Origin: Pectobacterium sp013449375
GTDB lineage: Bacteria; Pseudomonadota; Gammaproteobacteria; Enterobacterales; Enterobacteriaceae
Direction: 5' to 3' (one strand)
Assembly (NCBI RefSeq): GCF_048593165.1
Contig: NZ_CP184271.1
DNA length: 64,000 nucleotides
Shown here piece by piece: positions 15,354 through 22,900 of the stretch (the first letter of the stretch is position 1; every line of letters begins with the position of its first letter). Under the pieces are notes generated by a model. The model was not told where the DNA came from. It was given only the letters and a program-made list of their open reading frames with translations, and made no database searches. The translations under genes and the position numbers were made by a program.

Positions 15354-17786
15354 ATGGCTGGCGTGAACAAAACGCACCTGACTGAAACGGATATCATCAG
15401 CAAATTCATCCTTCCTGCGGTTAAGGATGCAGGCTGGGATGATTTTGCTCAGATTCGTCAGGAAGTGAAACTGCGTGATGGCAAGATTGTGGTTCGTGGA
15501 AAACTAGCCTCACGTATCAAAGTCAAATCTGCCGATATCGTGCTGTACCACAAGCCGAACTTGCCGCTGGCAGTCATCGAAGCCAAAGCTAACAAGCACG
15601 CCATCAGCAAAGGGATGCAGCAAGGGTTGGACTACGCCAGTCTGCTTGATGTGCCCTTTGTGTTTGCTTCTAATGGCGATGGGTTTGTTTTCCACGATAA
15701 AACGAATCCGCAGCAGCTCGAATCCGAAATTGCGCTCAGTGATTTCCCAACACCAGAACAACTCTGGCAAAAATATTGTGTCTGGAAAGGGTTCACTCAG
15801 CAGCAGTTGCCCGTAATCAGTCAGGATTATTACGATGACGGTAGCGGGAAATCCCCCCGTTATTATCAGATGCAGGCGATCAACCGGACGGTGGATGCCG
15901 TATCGGCAGGTAAAAACCGTATTCTGCTGGTCATGGCGACAGGGACAGGAAAAACCTACACGGCGTTCCAGATAATCTGGCGATTGTGGAAAGCGAAAAA
16001 CAAAAAACGCATTCTCTTCCTCGCGGACCGCAACATTCTGGTCGATCAGGCGAAACGTAATGATTTTCAGCCGTTCGGCACCGCGATGACCAAAGTCTCT
16101 GGGCGCACCATTGACCCAGCTTACGAGGTGCATCTGGCATTGTACCAAGCGATAACCGGACCGGAAGAGCATCAGAAAGCCTATAAACAGGTGTCACCGG
16201 ATTTCTTTGACCTGATCGTGATTGACGAATGCCACCGTGGCAGCGCGTCTGAAGATTCAGCCTGGCGGGAGATTCTGGAATATTTCGGTAGTGCCACACA
16301 GGTGGGCCTGACGGCAACGCCAAAAGAAACTGAAGACGTCTCTAATATCGATTACTTTGGCGAACCGGTTTACACCTACTCGCTGAAAGAAGGCATTGAA
16401 GACGGTTTCCTCGCGCCTTACAAAGTGGTGCGCGTCGATATTGACGTCGATGTACAAGGCTGGCGGCCCGTCAAAGGTCAGTTGGATAAATACGGCAAAG
16501 AAATTGAAGACCGTATCTACAACCTGAAAGATTTTGACCGCACCTTGGTGATTGATGAGCGCACTATGCTGGTAGCGCAGACCATCACCGATTACCTGAA
16601 ACGCACTGACCCGATGGATAAAACCATCGTTTTCTGCAACGACATCGATCACGCCGACCGCATGCGTCATGCACTGGTGATCCTCAACCCTGAACAGGTA
16701 TTGAAGAACGAAAAATACGTGATGAAAATCACCGGTGATGACGAGATCGGCAAGGCGCAGTTGGAGAATTTTATCGATCCTAAAAAAGCCTATCCGGTTA
16801 TTGCGACCACCTCAGAGTTGATGACCACCGGTGTCGATGCCCAGACTTGCAAGCTGGTGGTGCTGGATCAAAACATCCAGTCCATGACCAAATTTAAACA
16901 AATCATCGGGCGTGGCACGCGTATCAACGAAAAACACGGAAAACTGTGGTTTACCATTCTCGACTTCAAAAAAGCGACAGAACTGTTTGCCGATCCCCGC
17001 TTTGACGGCTTGCCAGAAAAAGTGCTGGTGGTAAAGCCCAACGACATTTCCGATCAAAATTCCGATTTCAATGAAAAACTGGATGAGGAAAATGACGACG
17101 ATAATGTCGCCAATGAAGCGCGAGAAGATGCCGCTGACTACCAGACCAATCATGATTATCACTGGGGCAGCGGCGAATTTCATGAGGATGATGAAGACAA
17201 CGTCCGCAAATTCTATGTGAATGGGGTGGATGTAAAAGTGCTGGCTAAGCGCGTTCAGTATTACGATTCTGACGGCAAACTGGTCACCGAATCCTTCCAG
17301 GATTACACCCGGAAAACGATGCTCAAAGAGAGTGAGTACGCTTCACTGGATAGCTTTGTACGTAAATGGCAGGATGCGCCACGCAAGCAGGTCATCATCG
17401 AAGAACTGGCGCAGCTAGGCGTTCTGTGGGATGTGCTGGCGGAAGAGGTGGGTAAAGATCTCGATCCGTTTGATTTGCTCTGCCATGTGGTGTACGGTCA
17501 GCCGCCGTTAACCCGTCAGGAGCGCGTGGCGAATGTGCGTAAGCGTAACTACTTTACGAAATACGCTGAACCGGCGCGGCAGGTGCTTAGCACGCTGCTG
17601 GATAAATACGCCGATGAAGGCGTGCAGGAAATCGAGGATGTTCAGGTGCTAAAACTGAAACCGTTCGATGCGCTGGGCCGCCCCATTGAGATCATTAAAA
17701 CCCGTTTTGGTGACAAACAGGCGTATGAGCAAGCTGTCAACGAACTGGAGAACGAGATCTACCAGTTACCGCCGCGCTCAGCCTGA
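15354..17786 (+). CDS. hsdR: Type I restriction enzyme R subunit HsdR, EcoEI-like
   Basis: Motor and nuclease subunit of a type I restriction system, 810 residues. The N-terminal nuclease domain shows ADIVLYHK...AVIEAKA, a PD-(D/E)XK site. The SF2 translocase follows: Walker A MATGTGKTYTAF (about residue 195), DECHRG (about 290), GLTATPKE, and a late helicase motif IIGRGTRI. The length matches the EcoEI (type IB) R subunit rather than the longer EcoKI type. GGAG precedes the ATG. A terminator-like hairpin separates it from hsdM, so R may be transcribed separately from M and S. Confidence 0.93.
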   Translation: MAGVNKTHLTETDIISKFILPAVKDAGWDDFAQIRQEVKLRDGKIVVRGKLASRIKVKSADIVLYHKPNLPLAVIEAKANKHAISKGMQQGLDYASLLDVPFVFASNGDGFVFHDKTNPQQLESEIALSDFPTPEQLWQKYCVWKGFTQQQLPVISQDYYDDGSGKSPRYYQMQAINRTVDAVSAGKNRILLVMATGTGKTYTAFQIIWRLWKAKNKKRILFLADRNILVDQAKRNDFQPFGTAMTKVSGRTIDPAYEVHLALYQAITGPEEHQKAYKQVSPDFFDLIVIDECHRGSASEDSAWREILEYFGSATQVGLTATPKETEDVSNIDYFGEPVYTYSLKEGIEDGFLAPYKVVRVDIDVDVQGWRPVKGQLDKYGKEIEDRIYNLKDFDRTLVIDERTMLVAQTITDYLKRTDPMDKTIVFCNDIDHADRMRHALVILNPEQVLKNEKYVMKITGDDEIGKAQLENFIDPKKAYPVIATTSELMTTGVDAQTCKLVVLDQNIQSMTKFKQIIGRGTRINEKHGKLWFTILDFKKATELFADPRFDGLPEKVLVVKPNDISDQNSDFNEKLDEENDDDNVANEAREDAADYQTNHDYHWGSGEFHEDDEDNVRKFYVNGVDVKVLAKRVQYYDSDGKLVTESFQDYTRKTMLKESEYASLDSFVRKWQDAPRKQVIIEELAQLGVLWDVLAEEVGKDLDPFDLLCHVVYGQPPLTRQERVANVRKRNYFTKYAEPARQVLSTLLDKYADEGVQEIEDVQVLKLKPFDALGRPIEIIKTRFGDKQAYEQAVNELENEIYQLPPRSA

Positions 17787-17803
17787 TAACGCATAAACAT
17801 CGT

Positions 17804-17841
17804 GCCACTGGTCGCGCCTGCGTCCGGTGGCATCCTTTTTT
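17804..17841 (+). terminator. Terminator-like hairpin between hsdR and hsdM
   Basis: Eight-base stem GCCACTGG / CCGGTGGC with one wobble pair and a 12-base loop, followed by ATCCTTTTTT. It would partly uncouple hsdR from hsdM. Confidence 0.6.
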
Positions 17842-17858
17842 AAGAATGGAAAGAAAAG

Positions 17859-19331
17859 ATGTCGATTAGTTCAGTCATTAAATCCCTTCAGGACATTATG
17901 CGTAAAGACGCCGGGGTGGACGGCGATGCCCAGCGCCTCGGGCAACTTTCATGGCTGTTGTTTTTGAAGATTTTTGATACCCAGGAAGAAGAACTGGAAC
18001 TGGAGCAGGATCACTACCAGTTCCCGATCCCACAACGCTATTTATGGCGTAGCTGGGCGGCAAACAGCGAGGGCATCACCGGTGATGCGCTACTGGAATT
18101 TGTGAATGACGATCTGTTCCCGACCCTGAAAAACCTCACCGCGCCGATTGATAAGAACCCGCGTGGCTTTGTGGTCAAACAGGCGTTCAGCGATGCCTAC
18201 AACTACATGAAAAACGGTACGCTGCTGCGTCAGGTGGTCAACAAGCTCAACGAAATCGACTTCAGCAGCAGCCAGGAGCGTCATCTGTTTGGCGATATCT
18301 ACGAACAGATCCTGCGCGACCTGCAAAGCGCCGGTAATGCGGGTGAGTTCTATACTCCGCGTGCGGTGACGCGCTTTATGGTCAACCGTATTGACCCGAA
18401 ACTGGGTGAGTCCATTATGGACCCGGCCTGCGGCACTGGCGGCTTCCTTGCCTGTGCGTTCGACCATGTGAAAGCGCATTACGTTAACACCACTGAAGAC
18501 CACAAAACGCTGCAAAAGCAGATCTATGGCGTAGAGAAAAAACAGCTTCCCCATCTGCTGTGTACCACCAATATGCTGTTGCACGGTATTGAAGTGCCGA
18601 TACAAATCCGTCACGACAACACGCTCAATAAACCGCTCTCTTCCTGGGACGAACAACTGGATGTGATTGTTACCAACCCGCCGTTTGGCGGCACCGAAGA
18701 AGATGGCATCGAGAAAAACTTCCCTGCAGAAATGCAGACCCGCGAAACCGCCGATCTGTTCCTGCAACTGATTATTGAAGTGCTGGCCGACAAAGGCCGC
18801 GCGGCGGTGGTATTGCCGGACGGTACGCTGTTTGGTGAAGGCGTGAAAACCAAAATCAAAAAGCTGCTTACCGAGGAATGCAACCTGCACACCATTGTGC
18901 GTTTGCCGAAGGGCGTGTTTAACCCGTATACCGGCATTAAAACCAATATTCTGTTCTTCACCAAAGGCCAGCCAACCAAAGAAGTGTGGTTCTATGAGCA
19001 CCCGTACCCAGACGGCGTGAAGAACTACAGCAAAACCAAACCGATGAAGTTTGAAGAGTTCCAAACCGAAATCGACTGGTGGGGCAATGAAGCTGACGGT
19101 TTTGCCAGCCGCGAAGAGAACCATCAGGCGTGGAAAGTCAGCATTGACGACATTATTGCTCGCAACTTTGATCTCGATATCAAAAATCCGTATCAGGGCG
19201 AAACCGTCAGCCACGATCCCGATGAGCTGCTGGCGCAGTACCAGACGCAGCAGGCGGAAATCGGCGAGCTGCGTAACCAACTGCGCGATATCCTCGGTGC
19301 CGCACTGGCAGGCAACAAGGGGGCGAACTGA
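17859..19331 (+). CDS. hsdM: Type I DNA adenine methyltransferase subunit HsdM
   Basis: N6-adenine methyltransferase of 490 residues. The N-terminal helical domain (about residues 1-150) is followed by the SAM-binding motif DPACGTGGFL (about 188) and the catalytic NPPFGG (about 272), the N-P-P-F form of motif IV. Works as M2S to methylate the target site and protect host DNA, and with HsdR to restrict foreign DNA. It starts 72 bases after hsdR and its stop overlaps the hsdS start by one base. Length equals the EcoEI-family M subunit. Confidence 0.95.
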   Translation: MSISSVIKSLQDIMRKDAGVDGDAQRLGQLSWLLFLKIFDTQEEELELEQDHYQFPIPQRYLWRSWAANSEGITGDALLEFVNDDLFPTLKNLTAPIDKNPRGFVVKQAFSDAYNYMKNGTLLRQVVNKLNEIDFSSSQERHLFGDIYEQILRDLQSAGNAGEFYTPRAVTRFMVNRIDPKLGESIMDPACGTGGFLACAFDHVKAHYVNTTEDHKTLQKQIYGVEKKQLPHLLCTTNMLLHGIEVPIQIRHDNTLNKPLSSWDEQLDVIVTNPPFGGTEEDGIEKNFPAEMQTRETADLFLQLIIEVLADKGRAAVVLPDGTLFGEGVKTKIKKLLTEECNLHTIVRLPKGVFNPYTGIKTNILFFTKGQPTKEVWFYEHPYPDGVKNYSKTKPMKFEEFQTEIDWWGNEADGFASREENHQAWKVSIDDIIARNFDLDIKNPYQGETVSHDPDELLAQYQTQQAEIGELRNQLRDILGAALAGNKGAN

Positions 19332-21079
19332 TGACCGTTGAGACGTTGATTACCGACCATATCGATATCTGGGCTTCCGCTCTGCAAACCCGCTCCACTG
19401 CGGGGCGCGGCAGCAATGGCAAAATCGACCTCTACGGCATTAAGAAACTGCGCGAGCTGATTCTGGAACTGGCGGTGCGCGGCAAACTGGTGCCGCAAGA
19501 CCCGAATGATGAACCAGCGTCTGAGTTACTGAAGCAGATTGCGAAAGAAAGAGATGAATTAGTTAAGAGCAAAGTGATTAGGAAACCTAAAAAACTTGAA
19601 AAAATTGCAATAACCAAAATACCCTTTGATTTACCTGATGGTTGGGAATGGTGTTATTTAAATGATATAGGTGATTGGGGAGCTGGAGCCACGCCAAGTC
19701 GCTCTAATGCAAAATATTATAATGGTGATATTCCGTGGTTTAAATCAGGGGAACTCTCTTCGGATTTTATTTCGGATTCCGAAGAGAAAATCACAGAATT
19801 TGCCTTGCAAGAGTGTTCACTCCGTGACAATAAAGTCGGGGACGTGTTAATTGCGATGTATGGGGCAACAATTGGTAAGACATCGATCTTAAATGTTCGT
19901 GGTACGACTAATCAAGCAGTATGTGCTTGCACTCCATATAGTGGAATTTCGAATATATATTTATTAACCCTTTTAAAAGCTTACAAGAGAATTTTCATCG
20001 GGATGGGGACTGGTGGAGCTCAGCCGAATATATCAAGAGAAAAACTTATTGCCACAGTATTTGCTCTTCCGCCTAAAGCTGAACAAAATCGAATTATCTG
20101 CAAGGTTGACGAACTCATGTCCCTCTGCGACAAACTGGAACAGCAATCGCTAACCAGTCTGGATGCTCATCAGCAGTTGGTGGAAACTCTGCTGGCAACG
20201 CTGACTGATAGCCAGAATGCCGAAGAACTCTCCGAAAGTTGGGCGCGAATCAGCCAGCATTTCGACACGCTGTTTACTACCGAAGCGAGTATTGACGCGC
20301 TTAAGCAAACCATTCTGCAACTGGCGGTGATGGGTAAACTGGTGCCGCAAGATCCTAACGACGAACCAGCTTCTGAACTGCTCAAACGTATTGAGCAGGA
20401 AAAAGCGCAACTGGTGAAAGAAGGTAAGATTAAAAAGCAAAAACCGTTGCCGCCAGTGAGTGATGAGGAAAAGCCGTTTGAGTTGCCGGAAGGGTGGGAG
20501 TGGTGTCGTATATCGAATATAGCTATGTTTACTACATCAGGATCTCGTGACTGGGCAAAATATTATTCAGAAAAAGGGGCCTTATTTGTAACGATGGGGA
20601 ATTTATCCAGAGATTCTTATGATTTAAGAATGAATAATCTCCGTTATGTTACTCCCCCAATTGAAGGGGAAGGGTTACGTACAAAATTAGAATTTTTTGA
20701 CTTGGTTATTTCTATTACGGGAGATGTTGGTAATTTGGGTTTAATCCCAGAGGGATTAGGTGAAGCATATATCAACCAACATACATGTTTACTGCGTTTT
20801 ATCCCAACATGCCAGAATTATTATTTTCCTGAGTTTATGCGTTCTCGTGTGGCAAAAATACAATTTGATGCGCCACAAAGAGGTATAAAAAATAGTTTCC
20901 GCTTAAGTGATGTAGAGGAAATGTATTTACCTTTACCTCCTTTGAAGGAGCAGTATAGGATCGCTGAGAAAATTAAAGAAAGTTTATCAATTTGTGACAC
21001 CCTCAAATCCCGCCTGCAATCCGCCCAGCAAACCCAGCTCCACCTGGCGGACGCACTTACCGATGCAGCAGTAAACTAA
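19331..21079 (+). CDS. hsdS: Type I specificity subunit HsdS
   Basis: DNA-recognition subunit of 582 residues with two target recognition domains. A conserved segment (LAVRGKLVPQDPNDEPASELLK) occurs near residue 50 and again near residue 335 (LAVMGKLVPQDPNDEPASELLK), each followed by a LPDGWEW or LPEGWEW motif opening a target recognition domain. The two domains (roughly 19650-20090 and 20510-20990) are distinctly AT-rich compared with the conserved segments, as expected from domain exchange. The recognition sequence cannot be read from the protein by eye. The start overlaps the hsdM stop. Confidence 0.93.
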   Translation: MTVETLITDHIDIWASALQTRSTAGRGSNGKIDLYGIKKLRELILELAVRGKLVPQDPNDEPASELLKQIAKERDELVKSKVIRKPKKLEKIAITKIPFDLPDGWEWCYLNDIGDWGAGATPSRSNAKYYNGDIPWFKSGELSSDFISDSEEKITEFALQECSLRDNKVGDVLIAMYGATIGKTSILNVRGTTNQAVCACTPYSGISNIYLLTLLKAYKRIFIGMGTGGAQPNISREKLIATVFALPPKAEQNRIICKVDELMSLCDKLEQQSLTSLDAHQQLVETLLATLTDSQNAEELSESWARISQHFDTLFTTEASIDALKQTILQLAVMGKLVPQDPNDEPASELLKRIEQEKAQLVKEGKIKKQKPLPPVSDEEKPFELPEGWEWCRISNIAMFTTSGSRDWAKYYSEKGALFVTMGNLSRDSYDLRMNNLRYVTPPIEGEGLRTKLEFFDLVISITGDVGNLGLIPEGLGEAYINQHTCLLRFIPTCQNYYFPEFMRSRVAKIQFDAPQRGIKNSFRLSDVEEMYLPLPPLKEQYRIAEKIKESLSICDTLKSRLQSAQQTQLHLADALTDAAVN

Positions 21080-21089
21080 GGAACAGACG

Positions 21090-22190
21090 ATGCCGGTTCA
21101 TCATGCTATCTGGCGGGTGGGGGAGAACCCGCAGCCACTGACCATCAGCAAACTCGCCACTGAAAAACTGTTGCAGAAGATGATTATTCAAGATTCGTCC
21201 ATACTGTCCGACCAGTGGATGATGATTGGTGAGGAGGTCAATACGCTCGACAGCGGGCGTATCGACCTGCTGGCAATCGCACCGGATGCCTCGCTGATCC
21301 TGATTGAACTCAAGCGTGATCGCACGCCGCGTGAAGTGGTGGCACAGGCGCTGGATTACGCCTCCTGGGTGGATGACTTAACCGCCGAGCGCCTGTCGCA
21401 GATTTATGAAAAATTCTCCGGTGGTGGGAATCTCGGTGAGGCGTTCAAGCGACGTTTTAATTCCGAACTGGAAGAGGAGTCACTCAACCAGTCGCACCAA
21501 ATCATCATTGTCGCGGCTGAGCTGGATCCGTCCACCGAACGCATCGTGGATTATCTGAGCAAAAACGGTATCTCGATTAACGTGCTGTTCTTTAAGGTAT
21601 TCCAGCACGGTGATGAGCAGTTCTTAAGCCGCACGTGGCTTATCGACCCGAGTGAGACACAAACCAATGCCGCACAGGCCACAGCCACCAGTGCCAACGC
21701 AAAGGAACCTTGGTACGGGGAGTTTTATGTCTCGTTTGGCGACATGCAAAGCCGCAACTGGGAAGAGGCGCGACACTACAACTTTATCAGTGCGGGCGGC
21801 GGAAGTTGGTATAGCCAGACGTTAAAACAGCTTCAGCCTGGCAACCGAGTGTGGGTAAAAATCCCAGCGAAGGGCTACGTTGGCGTCGGTATTGTGCAGG
21901 GGGCTGTTGAGCCTGCCAGTAGCTTCACCATCAACACTGACGACGGCGAAAAGCTGGCGATGGATGTGCTGAAGTATCGCGATCTCTATCGTCTGAATGC
22001 GGATGATCCCGATAAATCCGAGTATTTTGTCCCCGTAAAATGGCTGGAAACCCGCAGTGAGCAAGAAGCGGTGAACGAAGTCGGGTTTTTCGGCAACCAA
22101 AATACGGTCTGCAAGCCTACCGCGCCGAAGTGGCGACACACGGTAGAGAAATTAAAGCGTTATTTCAGAAATTGGGACGCGGAATTGTAA
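21090..22190 (+). CDS. PD-(D/E)XK nuclease-like protein (NucS/DUF91-like) linked to the type I locus
   Basis: Protein of 366 residues, 10 bases after hsdS with AAGGA before the ATG, so in the same operon. The N-terminal half holds a likely nuclease core: SGRIDLLAIA ... LILIELKRDRTPREVVAQALDYASW, giving D, E-x-K and the QALDY helix of NucS/DUF91-type nucleases. The C-terminal part (about 215-300) has FISAGGGSWYSQTLKQLQPG and GYVGVGIVQGAV, which resembles a PUA/EVE-like fold; that reading is tentative. It is not a standard HsdRMS component. It may be an accessory defence nuclease or act on the products of restriction. Confidence 0.7.
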   Translation: MPVHHAIWRVGENPQPLTISKLATEKLLQKMIIQDSSILSDQWMMIGEEVNTLDSGRIDLLAIAPDASLILIELKRDRTPREVVAQALDYASWVDDLTAERLSQIYEKFSGGGNLGEAFKRRFNSELEEESLNQSHQIIIVAAELDPSTERIVDYLSKNGISINVLFFKVFQHGDEQFLSRTWLIDPSETQTNAAQATATSANAKEPWYGEFYVSFGDMQSRNWEEARHYNFISAGGGSWYSQTLKQLQPGNRVWVKIPAKGYVGVGIVQGAVEPASSFTINTDDGEKLAMDVLKYRDLYRLNADDPDKSEYFVPVKWLETRSEQEAVNEVGFFGNQNTVCKPTAPKWRHTVEKLKRYFRNWDAEL

Positions 22191-22328
22191 TGCTCAGGTG
22201 ATGATTTTCCCGACAAACAAGAAATGAGTACGTCAGTCAGAAGACGTCTAAAAGTGAATGGTTCGGTTTATTGGGGGGATTACACCCCCATAAAGGCCCC
22301 AACATCGACTTGATTTCCAGTATGCCGA

Positions 22329-22344
22329 GTTGACCTCGGTAGAG
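22329..22344 (+). repeat. 16-bp direct repeat, copy 1
   Basis: GTTGACCTCGGTAGAG; copy 2 differs at one base and lies 64 bases further on, just downstream of the 3' end of the tRNA gene. Confidence 0.5.
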
Positions 22345-22392
22345 CTCAGCGACAGAAAATCCTAGTGGTATCAATGAATATAACGGGGTTTT

Positions 22393-22408
22393 GTTGAACT
22401 CGGTAGAG
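22393..22408 (+). repeat. 16-bp direct repeat, copy 2
   Basis: GTTGAACTCGGTAGAG; lies 18 bases beyond the CCA end of the minus-strand tRNA. Could be a remnant of integrase arm sites, but this is speculative. Confidence 0.45.
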
Positions 22409-22425
22409 TCTGGGAGAAGATAAAA

Positions 22426-22502
22426 TGGTACGCCCTACAGGATTCGAACCTGTGACCTACGGCTTAGAAGGCCGTTGCTCTATCCAGCTGAGCTAAGGGC
22501 GC
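22426..22502 (-). tRNA. argU: tRNA-Arg (anticodon UCU)
   Basis: Minus-strand cloverleaf of 77 bases: acceptor GCGCCCT pairing with AGGGCGT, D-arm with AGCTCAGCTGG, anticodon loop CTTCTAA giving UCU, T-arm with GGTTCGAATCC and an encoded CCA end. Reads AGA codons. In E. coli the equivalent tRNA gene is a prophage attachment site, which may explain the acquired restriction locus beside it; no integrase is seen here. Confidence 0.95.
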
Positions 22503-22900
22503 ATTGCGCGAAAGAAGTGGCTGCTGCTTGTCACAACAGTGGGCTGGATTATACCCACACGTCCCAATGAGTCAACGGGTTGGCGCTGGATTTACGCTAT
22601 ACGGTGAATCCCTGTACAACTTTGGTGAATGTCGCTTTTCCTAGTGTGACTTTTTTGCACAATTGCGAGCGTCATCCACATGAGTGACATAGAGCAGTGA
22701 AAATTTCAGTTTTATCTGCTGGATGCGTTCAGTAATTCTTTTCAAGTTATGATCGGACGTATTCTGCACCCTACGCTGTTGGTACACTATGCCCGCATTC
22801 GTTGGGTTTTGGATGAGTGTGGGCTGCTTTCACGTACCAGGCTTATCGCTCGGTCATTTGTGGATCCGCTATTTTGTCGAACTTTGGAACCTTTTGATTT
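22503..22900. other. Intergenic region between tRNA-Arg and the channel gene
   Basis: About 400 bases without a convincing gene. It must hold the tRNA promoter (minus strand) and that of the channel gene (plus strand). I see no other structure. Confidence 0.45.

Larger units (their letters stand above)
22191..22425. other. Region between the restriction locus and tRNA-Arg(UCU)
   Basis: No gene. It contains a small hairpin (22268-22292, GGGGG/CCCCC) and two direct copies of a 16-base sequence, listed separately. No integrase gene or copy of the tRNA 3' end was seen. Confidence 0.5.

Noticed and set aside
15510..17183. Several minus-strand open frames opposite hsdR
   Set aside because: Antisense to HsdR, which carries intact helicase and nuclease motifs throughout.
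18090..19280. Minus-strand open frame of 396 codons opposite hsdM
   Set aside because: Lies wholly antisense to a clear HsdM gene, has no ribosome site, and its sequence looks like a reverse reading of coding DNA.
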